From: Cryptomeria japonica
Taxonomy: Eukaryota > Streptophyta > Pinopsida > Cupressales > Cupressaceae
Assembly (NCBI RefSeq): GCF_030272615.1
Contig: NC_081413.1
Span: forward strand, 603,754,709 to 603,818,708
DNA length: 64,000 bases
Direction: 5' to 3'
The position numbers and the translations under genes were made by a program. Below, in pieces: positions 37,815 to 48,575 of this stretch. Each line of letters opens with the position of its first letter. Positions within the stretch are counted from its first letter, which is position 1. A model generated the notes under the pieces. It saw only the letters and a list, made by a program, of their open reading frames with translations. It made no database searches and was not told where the DNA came from.

Positions 37815-38700
37815 CTAGTCATAAATGTTCCAGACTTTTCTACTTGGTAAATCAACCCCGATGTTGGCTAAATTATCTGTCACCTTATTACTTTCATGGT
37901 ACACATATGAAATTTTAAACTCATCAAAGTCCCTAAGAAGTATAACGTAATCTTCAATAATATGTTTGATCAACCAACTAGGGGGGGAGGAACCCATTAA
38001 ACAATTAATAATGCTTAGGGAGTCACATTCCAACCAAACCCTTCTCAATCCTTTCTCTTTAGCCAATTTGATCCCGAGATAGGCTACAAAAGCCTTAGCA
38101 AAGTGGTATGTCTGGGTACCCAAAGGGAGGGCCATTACCAAGACAAACCTATCATTGTTATCACACACCACTCCCCCACATCCTCCAAGTTTGATATTCC
38201 CCTTCGCCACCCCATCTGTATTGATTTTAACCCATGCCAAGGGAGGATGAAACCACTTAATCCCCTCTTTGGAGCATTTAAACTTAAACAATGGCTTGGA
38301 GATATCCCAAATAAGCTTCCATCTATAAGAAATTTCTAGATTAGCCTTCGAGGGAGAGAGGGAATCATCAACTTTAACATGATCACAGATAACTTGAAAG
38401 TTTTCTCTTATGGCCAGATGAATTTTATTAGCAATAACATTAGCACAACAAGCTTTATCCCTAAAAATCCAATTGTTTCGTTCTTTCCAAAGGCCCCACG
38501 CAATATGAGGAAGCATGAGGTTCCAAATGTAGGCAAGAGATTGATTAGTGGAGGGAGAAGCTCATTGAGTCCAATATTCCTTAGAAGAGATGAATTAAAC
38601 TCCTTCATCTTTCAAATAGCCATGCCTCCCATATTCTTAGGTAAACAAAATTGATCCCATGAGACTAAATGCAGCCTCTTCTAACTTTTGTTCTTGACCA
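37815..38700 (-). pseudogene. LINE ORF2 C-terminal remnant with RNase H
   Basis: The open part 37815-38516 (233 codons) has IAWGLWKERNNWIFRDKA, the usual link between the RT zinc region and RNase H in plant LINEs. RNase H follows: WVKINTDGVAKGN (first Asp), a Glu replaced by Val near FAKAFVAYLGIKLA, WLECDSLSIIN (Asp kept) and YVYHESNKVTDNLAN. Upstream, to about 38700, are FCLPKNMGGMAI and FNSSLLRN, the tail of the RT domain, with stops. 5'-truncated non-LTR copy on the minus strand. The coding remnant of 36143-37785 begins within about 40 bp of its stop. Confidence 0.82.
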
Positions 38701-39039
38701 TAGGAAATTTCTTTGAATCTGTTCAAGCCTAACCAGGAACCTTTTTTGGATTCGTATAAGCCATATGTTTTTCTATAGGTTTTTTCATATTTTGTAAACT
38801 CAAAAAATCTATCTATAGAAAAAAAAAAACCACTTAGGCTTACTATGCTTGGATGGATTCATTCCTTCTTGCAATCAAGTTTTCTCATTGCAATTTGCAT
38901 CTAAAAGCATTTAATTATATAGAAAAATGATTCTATCCTATTTTTATTTTATATGTTGTTGACATATTTCTCATAATAAGTTATTACTCATCCTTTGTGG
39001 TAATGAAAATAACTATATTTAGGGTACTCATAGTTTAAT
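38701..39039. other. AT-rich sequence without recognised features
   Basis: Nothing nameable. A short A-run lies at 38819-38829. Confidence 0.35.
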
Positions 39040-39480
39040 TGATTACACAACATGAATTGGTATTGACTTGGTGGGGTGTATAGGTTTAAATTTGGTAGGT
39101 GATACTTATAATCTTAGTTAGTATTTGAATTTCTTTAGGTCCTCTTTATTGATCATGCAAGAAGTGGTTTTTTATTATTCTATTTTCTATTATTCTTGAG
39201 TATTAGTGGTTATTAATGCCACCATTAAAGCCATTTAGCTTCCAAAAATTCTAACAAAAGTTTGGTATCTAGCTCATATGACAATGATTCATATTTTGTT
39301 GCAACCAAAGTTCCATATAGATTTTATAAAATATAGTTTATCATTAATGTACCATGTATATAAAGGTTCAAATATAGTACATTCATTAGCTTATTTATAG
39401 ATAGGTCATTAATCTTTAATATTATCAATATTCTGATTATATTATTGATATTTTTACCAAACCCATGACAAAAAATAATT
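39040..39480 (+). pseudogene. Copia RNase H C-terminal scrap
   Basis: The plus strand has, with stops and frame changes, TIKAI then LPKILTKVWY, and DIFTKPMTKN near 39445, matching the ADIFTKPL signature at the end of Copia RNase H. Upstream bases fit the GY.F.LGSG part poorly. A purine tract TTAAAAGGGG near 39710 followed by TGTAAATATAGG could be the polypurine tract and LTR start, but no LTR partner is visible. Confidence 0.6.
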
Positions 39481-40689
39481 TTAATTATTTATGAGTATTT
39501 TAAAGGGTGTAGGAGTCTACTCCTTTTTTGAGGGCTACTTATTCCTACATTTCTCATTCCAATTTAGGGGTTATTTTACCTCTCTATTTTCGTGGGATTC
39601 CATATCTCTTCTTTTGGGGGTTGTTTTGTTTAGGGGGATTTATTTTTACATGGGTAAATCATCAAGCCTCATTTCTGGAGACCTATCTTTTCACCCACCT
39701 AATTTGTGCTTAAAAGGGGTGTAAATATAGGTTTTTTGCTTTCTTTAATTGGATATTAATTAATTTCTCACATATTGACTTTATCTTTCTAATTTATAAC
39801 AACTGAAATAATAAGGCTAGATGACATACTTTAATGAGTTTAATTGCTACCCATTTTTTGTAGTTGGAGTTACTTTTATCATTGGTTAGTCTTCCCTCTC
39901 TTCTCTCCTATATATATCTACTCCTACATCTTTTTATTCATTTATTCTATTGTGAGCTCTCATAATTCTATTTTATTTTCATATGCACTTGTGTTACTTT
40001 TGTGGGAAGTAATTCAATTATACTCTTTTTATTTTGTTTCATTTATGAAAAAATTCAATATGATATAATTTCTTACACTAGCTTTTGAGTAGCTATAACA
40101 TAAACAAAATAACTTCATAATTCTCACAACTCTATAATGCTTAATCTTCCTACAACATATCTTCAAGCATTACTTTCTCTGCTTGTGATAATATCCCAAA
40201 TTTCATATATGAAACCTTCACACTCACCTCTACCTATAAAATAGAACATTTTGGATTTACATATTTGACATACTTTAAAATTAGTCCTTTGTATCCCATA
40301 TATTAAAATATTTACATATATAAATTGAAACACATAATAAGGGCCTAATAATGTAGTAAATTCTCTTATCATGTCAATTATTATTATTATTTTTATAGAT
40401 AAACTACTTGTAAGTGTCAGTCCCATTCATTACAGGAAATATTCAAATTATAGTAAGTATAAAATTGAAAGGGAAATAGAGTGTTTATCCCAATTATCAA
40501 GCATAGTTATTATTATCTCAAGGCTTTAACAACTTTATGATTATAATTTAATACATTTAATAAAATAAAAAAGGCTTTTCTTTGTTGTCAGATAATACCT
40601 ACTATACTAGAAAATATACGTTTCTAAGATATTCGATCATATGTTAATAGACTACTTAGTGAAATAGAAACCAAAAATACTCTCTATCA
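39481..40689. other. Unassigned AT-rich sequence
   Basis: The 77-codon frame at 39491-39724 directly follows the Copia scrap and has no known motif. No other structure is seen. Confidence 0.4.
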
Positions 40690-41010
40690 TCTAATCTTCA
40701 TCTTCAAGGTCCATCTTGTACTCGTCTATAGGGCTCTCTCTATCCACCTCATCTGCATGAATACGGTGCTTCAAGCCTTCCTAGCGAATGTAGTTTGAAA
40801 TCTAGTAGGGGGCTATGTTCTCCATTGCGTTTGTCCAATTCAGTAAGAAATTTAGAGTCCTTATTGCCACCTCTTTGTCATCCTGATATTCATCATCATC
40901 ATCCATTAAGATTATAGGGAGTTTTGAAATTTCTTCATTCTATTTGTCAAATTCTTTGCGTAGAAGGATTAAAAAAATTGTAATTTCTGAGAAGATCATC
41001 CATACTACCC
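40690..41010 (-). pseudogene. Unrecognised acidic coding remnant
   Basis: A minus-strand frame of about 105 codons with three stops reads NEEISKLPIILMDDDDEYQD, VAIRTLNFLLNWTNAMENI, then EGLKHRIHADEVDRESPIDE and YKMDLEDED. The composition is protein-like and acidic. No family recognised. It may be a scrap of the element-associated family at 42035-44870 or of a host gene. Confidence 0.4.
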
Positions 41011-42034
41011 AATACCTGATTCTTGAACATCATCTCAATTATTACTGACACTTACATATAATATGCCACAAAAATCATTAAAAATTCATAGCTTTCATGT
41101 ACCCCTCCCATAAAATTTAACATTTTAAAAGTTATATTTTACATTGTACCCATGCCCTGGACCAACTATGGAAATTGCTACAAGTCAAATTAATCTTGAA
41201 GGCTCAAAATATAGTGCTTGAAAGGATGGAACCAAATGGTGAATAAAATTTTATAGACTTAAGATGGTGGAGAAAATGTGACTTGGTAATGTATATAGAA
41301 CTCTTCTCTAATAATAATAATGGACTTTTCACATTTATATTCCTTTTAACATTTTCCTTCTTTGTGTTGCCTAATTATGGAATTCATTTCATCAAAATGT
41401 ACTTCATAAAGTCCCTTGAGTCATCATGCCCCATGTTGTCAATGGATGGATTAGATATGTTAAAATTACCATTTTACACCTACTTGTCTCTACATAATTT
41501 CCAATTAATGCCTTTCTTGTTTGAGGTGGACCAAATAACACAATCAATTTCTATACTGAGTGAAGGATTATAAATATGTATGATAATTAATAAGAATGAT
41601 AAGTGCTTCTTTATAAATTTTGTTTATCATTATTTAATAACTTCATTGCATCTCACTAAGTATCATGAATCCCTTGAATGATATCCTGACTAATGCTTTT
41701 TACAAATGTATACCTTTTAATAATTCAAATATTTTGATTAGATTAAACCAAGAGAGACCAAAACCATTACATGGCCACTAAAGTGAAGAAACTATGGGTC
41801 TCATGAAGAGTGAGAGCCCCAAACAAGGGAGCCAACTAAGAAAAAGAACAAACCCTAGCTGACACCTAGAATTAAACACCACAAAACTAGAAGACAAGAC
41901 TAGACAAAAAGAATGAAAACTAAACAGTTAAACCCTCATCAAAGACACAAACCAATGGTCTAACTAATAGGGTCCTTCTTAATTTCCCAATCTTGACTAA
42001 CTGCTTTCAATTTTTCAAAGAAGAACCTCATGTT
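41011..42034. other. Unassigned AT-rich sequence
   Basis: The 96-codon plus-strand frame at 41283-41573 has no recognisable features. Nothing else seen. Confidence 0.4.
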
Positions 42035-42420
42035 TTAACCTTTACCTAAAGAAATAACAAGGGAATTCGGTGTAGCTTTCACACTTGACATTTGTAGTTC
42101 CATTTTAGTAGTAGGGGATGAATCCAAGTGGTGTTTCTTTTTAGTCTTCTTTTTATTGATTTCATTCTGAATGTCCTGGAGAACCACAAAGTTCTTTGAT
42201 ATTTCGTTATTCTTGGCTATCATATCCTCCATCTTCCTTTTGAGGGTCACCTAGTTGTCCTGCAAAACCTCAATTGCCTCATCATGTCCCTTCTATCATC
42301 CTTTTGGTCTATCTTTTCATAGAGCCCCTTCAATTCCTCTTCCAGCCCTTTCAATTTACTAATTCAAATGTTGGTAGTTGTCATGTTTCTAGTTTTTTGA
42401 TCATTATCTTTAGAGTAAAC
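42035..42420 (-). pseudogene. Unrecognised protein family, copy 2 (coiled-coil end only)
   Basis: Minus strand: LEEELKGLYEKIDQKDDRRD, a frameshift, then TLKRKMEDMIAKNNEISKNF, LQDIQNEINKKKTKKKHH and SSPTTKMELQ. The order, a coiled coil followed by a lysine-rich then Ser-rich tail near the C-terminus, matches the ends of copies 1 and 3. No N-terminal part is found to the right. Confidence 0.45.
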
Positions 42421-43739
42421 ATTTCTCATATAGAAAAAAAAAAATGTAGGATTTCTTCTACTTCCATTTCCAACTACTCACAAATAAAATTCTCCTTGAA
42501 AGATATTCTTTCTTAACTTATTCTACCATTCACTTTGTCTATAAGTATGTATTATAATTCTAAAAAGATTTGATGAATAGTTTATGAATTTAAAATTCTA
42601 TACTACACAAATAATAATTATAATAAAATCCAAATATTTATATTTCTTCTTATAATAGATAAAATACATGCAAATTCAAAGCATAATGCCTAAAATAATT
42701 TACAATCTATTCAACAAAATTTAACATGGTTGGCTGCCCAAAAAAATTTATTGAACTAGATTTTAAATGTAACTTTCTTTAAATTCTATTATGTCGACCA
42801 TTAGGTTCCACATTAGAATTCATATGCCCAATTATATTCAATGCTCCTACAAAGAAGTGAAAAACATTTTGAATGATTCCTAGTACACCGAATTCATGAG
42901 TTTCAATTAAATTTATTTTGCTAACCCATCGCAAAGCTATTGAGTGTTTGATTTTTCGTATTATTTATTGCTCTTTTACTTTCCCATGGATGCAATAAAT
43001 TTTTTTACTAGTGACTATATATTATTTTTATTTTTCTCCATCAATTATTTGCTTATTATTAGTATTCTTCCCTTTCTTTGTAATAAAATAAAACAAAATG
43101 AAGTTGAAGGTCATCACATTGCATAAAGCCATCAACAAGTGGGAAGAAAATAAAATAAAATAAATTGATTTTTTAATTGGTTATGTTGGGAGTAAAAGAA
43201 GAGATTAATAAATTTCATTCTATTTTATTTCTTAAGTCTGTGGAATCATTTCATATGATCATTAGAATATATAATTATGGAAAGTAACATTAAATGTTTT
43301 TTAGTTAATAATATTGATTGTTTTTTATTAGATTACCAGGGAGATGATCCTAACTAAAAGAGAAGAAGAGTTACATCACAAACCAAACACCAACTATAAA
43401 ATAGCTAGCAAAAAGGAACCAATACTAATAAGAACTGATCAAAATTTTTCCTACCCCTCAAACTATTCCTATGGATGCTAGTATCATACCCAATGTTAAT
43501 AGCATAAGTATCATAATACCTATAAACAAAAGCTATACTAATAATGTTGTTTCCAACATTATCCATATCAACAAAACCCGAGTCAGTCTTAGTAAAATTA
43601 ATTAACATAAATTCTATCAAATTGGGCATGCAAGCCCCCAGTAACTGTCTAAAGAAAAACACAACCGAAAGATAAAAATAGAAAAAAAAACTAGAAGACC
43701 ATTACTTCTTCTTTATCATATTCCATTCTTTCTTGAGCT
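42421..43739. other. AT-rich sequence without recognised features
   Basis: The minus-strand frame 43405-43662 sits where a 3' untranslated region of copy 3 would be; I see no evidence that it is coding. Confidence 0.4.
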
Positions 43740-44870
43740 TGCCAACATTCTGCATCCATGCCTCCTGCTAACCATCTTTGTTCTCCTCTATCATCTCTCT
43801 TATACCCTGCTTGCCCTTCTCCTTCCTAATTTTCTTTAGTCTACCTTTACTAGAAACTGTACCCAGGACCACATTATTCATAATCCAATATGTGATATTG
43901 TAGAGAGAATTGAAGGTGTCACACAAAAGTTTCATCTTAGTATCTTGTTCTTCATAATTATTTTCCATCCTAGCAATTTTCTCCTTCATATCATTCACTT
44001 GCTCCTCAACAGTGTTTTTATCTTCCTAGGTTAGTCCTAGAGGCAAACAGCGAACCATTTCCATATCTTCAGAGGAGACTAGGCTATTGTGCTCTTTGAA
44101 AGGAGACTCCTGTTCACTTTCTAATTTGTTGTTTTCTTCCTCAATCTCATGTCCGCCGTCCATGTTCTCATCAGGGCTTTCAATTTGTTCCTCCTCATCC
44201 ACATTGACATCCTCATCCTCAAAGTTATCTTGAGAGTCATACTCATCTTCAATGTCATAAATTTCATACAAATTTGTCTTATTATTGGTAGATTGCTTCC
44301 TTTCCTTGGTGCAAAGCCTAGCTGATCTTCTTTTCCTCGAGCTACTCTCAATTTTTTCTTGCTCTGTTCCTTTCACCTCTTCCTCTTTCGAGTTGTGAAT
44401 CTCTAGGTCAATTGTCAAGCTCTTTCCAACAAACTGACTACCAGACCTATTATCTTTCGTCGGGATGTTTTTTAGGAGTTTCACATTTCCTTTTGTCTGT
44501 GGTTAAATCCAACAAGGGTAGCTCAAAGGAATTGTTTTCGAAGGTCATAATAGGGCATTTTCCCATGCTTTTACCAGGTCTTGAGAGGATATACGTCTCC
44601 TTAGGGTTCTCAAAGATTAAGCTGGGATTATTTTTGGGAGTTTTCTTACAGCTCCCCTCACTACCAGATGCCGAGGCAATACAACTAGCGGTGGGGGTAT
44701 TATCAACGAAATACTTATACATTAGGTAAATTAAACCTTGATGTAAGGGCAGATTCGTCCCATTTCGAATACATGCACTGAGAGAAAAGAACATAAAGAA
44801 TGATATATTTATCTTGACATGGTGCCTAATGTGGTTCAAAAAGGGGAAGTGATAGCCATGGACGGTGGGA
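43740..44870 (-). pseudogene. Unrecognised protein family, copy 3
   Basis: Three minus-strand pieces in order: 44450-44870 (NHIRHHVKINISFFMFFSL then LPLHQGLIYLMYKYFVDN, aligning with NHFNHNKCISLPFYLSSYL and FLYEGLILLIKEHA of copy 1), 44026-44484 (strongly acidic, DEDVNVDEEEQIESPDENMD, after basic SSRKRRSARLCTKERK), and 43740-43998 (MKEKIARMENNYEEQDTKM coiled coil, then a lysine-rich tail). The frames overlap by small shifts. It is cut at about 44878 by the start of an older gypsy LTR. Function unknown. Confidence 0.6.
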
Positions 44871-44982
44871 TAACGATCCTCTTGTATACATCTAAAAATT
44901 GTCTGAAGATAATTAATTAAATAATTATATCATCATCAAAATGAGATTAATCTTTGAATCAACGTGCCATCACACCTCGCTT

Positions 44983-44997
44983 CAAAGAGGGGCAAAA
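44983..44997 (+). other. Polypurine tract of the older gypsy
   Basis: CAAAGAGGGGCAAAA directly precedes TGTATACATC. It equals the tract at 62326-62340. Confidence 0.85.
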
Positions 44998-45256
44998 TGT
45001 ATACATCTAAAAATGGTCTGAAAATAATTAATTAAATAAGCATTTATTTAATTAATCCCCCTTCCCAAGTTAATTGAATTCACTAAGCAATTTGATTAAA
45101 TTCCCCCTTTAACACTTAACATATCACATGTTTGCTGTGTATTCATCCCTATATTGAAAAATTAGACATCTAAAACTGGAAACAATAAGCAAAACATTAG
45201 AATTTAGTGATCAAAATTTGACCAAACAAACACATTTTTCTTTATCCTGTTCTCTA

Positions 45257-45369
45257 TCGTACGAGGCATTTATCTTGTCATATGGTTTAGAAAAGTCTTT
45301 CGTACCAACTGGTGATATGTCGTATTGCTTAGTATTATTTGTCATACGAGTAATCTTTTTTATTGTATG
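45257..45369 (+). repeat. ~21-bp-periodic TCRTAYGRG motif in the older gypsy
   Basis: Motif starts: TCGTACGAG 45257, TCATATGG 45278, TCGTACCA 45300, TCGTATTG 45320, TCATACGAG 45342, TTGTATGG 45363. Spacings are 21, 22, 20, 22 and 21. After removing the inserted element, the next copy TCCTACGAG (63839) falls 22 bp further on. The young element inserted inside the sixth copy. Confidence 0.7.
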
Positions 45370-46847
45370 TGTAGACGTATAAAAATGACCACATTCCTAA
45401 ATGAATATTTTATGTTCATTTCCCTATTTAATTAAATCCAATTTAATTAAATTATCCACATTCTTCTATTTTATTAAGTAAATTACTCAATTTATTTAAA
45501 TAAAATTCACTATACCATTTAATGAATAAATCATTTTATTCAATTAAATCCTCCTAGCCACATTTAATTAAATTCAAATTTAATTAAATAGTTATCCTAA
45601 ATTGAATAAATCTAATTTATTTAATTTCCCCAAATTATAACCAAATTGAATGAAAATCAATTAATTCAATTAAATCTTATTATCCCCCATCCACTTGCAA
45701 AATCCCAAACCCCTTCCTAATCCCTTCTAGAATCTTCTAATCAATTCTAATTAACCTAACCCTCCTCTAAACTTTGTCACATCCCTAAGCAAAGGGAGGT
45801 CACTTCTCAAATGGCCCAAAGTCTTGGATAACCATTGAAGGTTTTCAACCTTCAACCACCAAAACCCTTAAAGTCTTTGAAAACCATTGAAGGCTTCCAA
45901 CCTTCAACCACTTAATCCCCAAAGTCTCCAATAACCATTAATGGTTAATTCAAACTCTCCCACATGGTTAAAACATTTGTTTTGACTCAACCTTTACCCA
46001 ACCCAAAGGTCTCATCAGGCCATTAATGCTTTGACCATGATTATCTCTTAATCATTTGCACAAAGGTTTATCCTTGGATTAAATCTTAAACCATTGGGTA
46101 AACCTAATTTAGACTTGACCCTTAGCCTTTAGATAACCATGAGGTCTTCTCAGGCCTTTAATGCCTCCAACTTCTTCTTTCAACCCAATCCTGTGTTGAC
46201 ATTTGTCACCATTTCATTGGTGCCAATTGTGCACATGGATCCCCAACTTTCAAACTTGGCCCTTGATTGAAACTTTCAATCCTGACCATCCATTGCCCTG
46301 TTTATGCTATAAATAGAGCTCTCATTCCTCCATTTTTAACAATCATCTTTCAAATTTGAAGCATCACACTTATGCTCAAATTCTTTCAAGCTTTCATTTC
46401 ATATATGCTCATCATTTAGCCTCTCTTTAAATCAGGAAGTAGACTAAATATGCATGCTTAGATTACTTTATTTATCATTTTAGTTCAATCATAGACTAAA
46501 TATAGTATGTTAGGATAGTATTCATACTAATCTTGTCATCTTATCATTTAGTTTATTGCATTTCTAAGATCATACATAGCTTATAACACATCTCATACTA
46601 AATCAATCAAAAGCATCTCTCGTTCTCATATTTGCCATCCCTAAACCATTTTGCTCAGTAATCTGAGAGCAAAAACGTTGGTTTGAGGGACATTGTGAGA
46701 TAGAGAACCATGGGACCCTCCTTGGGAAGCTGAGTAACACTACATTACTCCATAGCTTGCACCAAGAAGTCCTGTGTGTGTGTGTGGACTGGTATTTCTC
46801 ATAATTTTCACATTTTAAGTTTTATTCGCCCACTTTTCCACCATACA
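45370..46847 (+). repeat. Young gypsy 5' LTR
   Basis: Starts TGTAGACGTATAAAAATG and ends TTCCACCATACA. It is rich in TTTAATTAAAT blocks in its first 300 bp and has a near-duplicate pair of blocks around CCATTGAAGG (45832 and 45882). A (TG)n run lies near 46770-46785. Partner of 62341-63818. Confidence 0.97.
46309..46317 (+). promoter_or_regulatory. TATA box of the 5' LTR
   Basis: TATAAATAG, conserved in the other LTR at 63279-63287. It would start the sense (genomic) transcript about 30 bp downstream, placing U3 at about 45370-46340. Confidence 0.8.
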
Positions 46848-46851
46848 TTTC

Positions 46852-46870
46852 TGGCGCCCACCATGGGGCC
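46852..46870 (+). other. Primer binding site of the young gypsy
   Basis: TGGCGCCCACCATGGGGCC lies four bases after the LTR. TGGCGCC starts are common for tRNA-primed plant gypsy elements. I do not assign the tRNA. Confidence 0.75.
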
Positions 46871-46956
46871 TGACCCCAAATAACACATCGATTTTTGAAA
46901 TTGATCATTTTTGCAGGTCCGCGGGAAACGAGAATCAACGCATTGAAAAGATATTT

Positions 46957-47359
46957 TAGCGCATCTGCCTAACAGTTTAGCACTTCTAGCCTATTGTTTA
47001 GCGTGTGTGCTCTCTGTCTTAGTGCGTACACACTTTTCCTTAGCACATGATGCTGTTTAAACAAATTTTCCTGTAGGTGTCGACGCGGGCAAAACACATA
47101 ATAGCGCATATACTTAACAGATTAGCGCATCCGCTCTACCTTTTAGCACTTGTAATACATCTTCCAGCGCGTTGAAGCCAAACATTAGCGCATCAGATTT
47201 AAACTTTTCCTGCATACCTGACCGCAGGAAAAAGAAAAACACAGAGTGGCACTTACGACATGCAGAGTAGCGCATCCAGGTAATAGAATAGCATAGAGAA
47301 AAGAAACTATAGCGCATCTGGACCATATTGTAGCGCGTACAGTTTGTTCTGTAGCGCAT
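46957..47359 (+). repeat. Periodic octamer array 1 (TAGCGCRY every 21 bp)
   Basis: Motif starts at 46957, 46978, 46999, 47020, 47041; 47102, 47123, 47144, 47165, 47186; 47247, 47268, 47289, 47310, 47331, 47352. Within each block every step is exactly 21 bp; the two gaps are both 61 bp, so the higher-order unit is 145 bp. The consensus is TAGCGCAT or TAGCGCGT, with variants such as TAGTGCGT, TAGCACAT and TAGCGTGT. The 13 bases between motifs are much less conserved. The gap segments share an AAA..TTTTCCTG stretch. Confidence 0.95.
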
Positions 47360-48575
47360 CACAGACAAAACAAAAAACAAAAAATTTATTGTAACCGAGT
47401 TAAAATTCTAGACTTGTAGAAGTCCCCCGAATCAACTGACAATTTTATCGTTTTGTTCGTTTGTAGGGTTTTAACGGTTTCTTGCAGGTAAAGCGAGGAA
47501 ATTTACTTTTACAGCAAAATGACTTTCTTTTGTTGACCTCCAAAAACATCAAATTTTCTTTGTTGACTATTTCTTTTTCATAGATCAGACAATCATTGCT
47601 TTGAAAGATTAAAAAGAACATCATGTTTTTGTGGAGCAACATCTCTGCATAGATTTTAGCAAATCACTGATTTAAAAGGATAAAATAAGACCTCATTGTT
47701 TGCTTTGTCTTGAAAGTGGAAGGTATATGCTCTCCCCTTAACTGGGTGATCAAAAAGCCAAACCACTCTTACGCTTTCAGTACTTCACACATTAAAAATC
47801 CTTTAGCAGACCTGCCTTCTCGAGGAGTTGCAATCAACTCTTAAAGCCGTTTATGGCTGGTGTGAAGGGAACAACCTAAGTGGGGAACGACTTTGACGCA
47901 AAGAATTCCAACCCACTATAATCAAATATGGAAAGTGATGAAAGTCTTTTTCAACGGTTGCGCGTAGTGATTAGCCTTCCCCCAATATCCTCGAGATACG
48001 TAAAGCCTTTGTTCTAAAGGTTGGGAAGCCTCCTGAGGGAGTTTATCACTGACGACCGAACGTGAAGCCTAATTACGAACCATAGAATTAGAAACTTTGA
48101 GCCGAGTCAGTATCCAAACATTTGTAACATCATAGTGCAAGGGTGGGGAAGAATCCACCCCCAAGATTACTCACCATATATCTCCCAAGATAACTACTCA
48201 ATTGTGAAGCAATTCACTTTGGGTTAACTTCTGGCAAAGGCAAAAAAACGGGCGCCCTCTAGGGGGTGACATGGCTGTTTGAGCTGACGGAGTATCGAGA
48301 CTAGTGGGCTATGATGTTACTTATGACCCTTGAATAAAGAGTCTTTCTGAAGTGTCTTATTTGTGTCCAAACCTGTTAAAACATTAGGGATTTGAACACA
48401 TCCTCACCAAAACATACACTTTCTGTTAGATTAAGCAAAATGATTGTACTTTGTGTGCTGTGCTTACATTTGTTATTTCAGAAAATCATCCATCACACTT
48501 GAAAAAGTCTCTGAAAAAAAAAAAAAAAATCAAAAATCTCACAAAAATCATCAAAAACAGAAACATAGAACAGTC
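47360..48575 (+). other. Central leader of the young gypsy, possibly structured
   Basis: No TAGCGC motif and no long ORF. 47780-48340 differs from its surroundings in being balanced in composition and rich in short complementary pieces, for example GGGCGCCCTCTAGGGGGTG near 48250 and GGTGGGGAAGAATCCACCCC near 48144. That is where packaging or dimerisation signals of an LTR element would lie. Role inferred only. Confidence 0.45.

Larger units (their letters stand above)
44883..45369 (+). mobile_element. Older gypsy fragment, left part (interrupted)
   Basis: TGTATACATCTAAAAATTGTC begins at 44883, and a near-identical TGTATACATCTAAAAATGGTC begins at 44998, immediately after CTTCAAAGAGGGGCAAAA, a polypurine tract the same as that of the young element. 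So the first ~50 bp of a 5' LTR are joined by deletion to the last ~60 bp of the internal region and then the 3' LTR. The element continues to 45369, is split by the insertion, and resumes at 63824. Confidence 0.75.
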
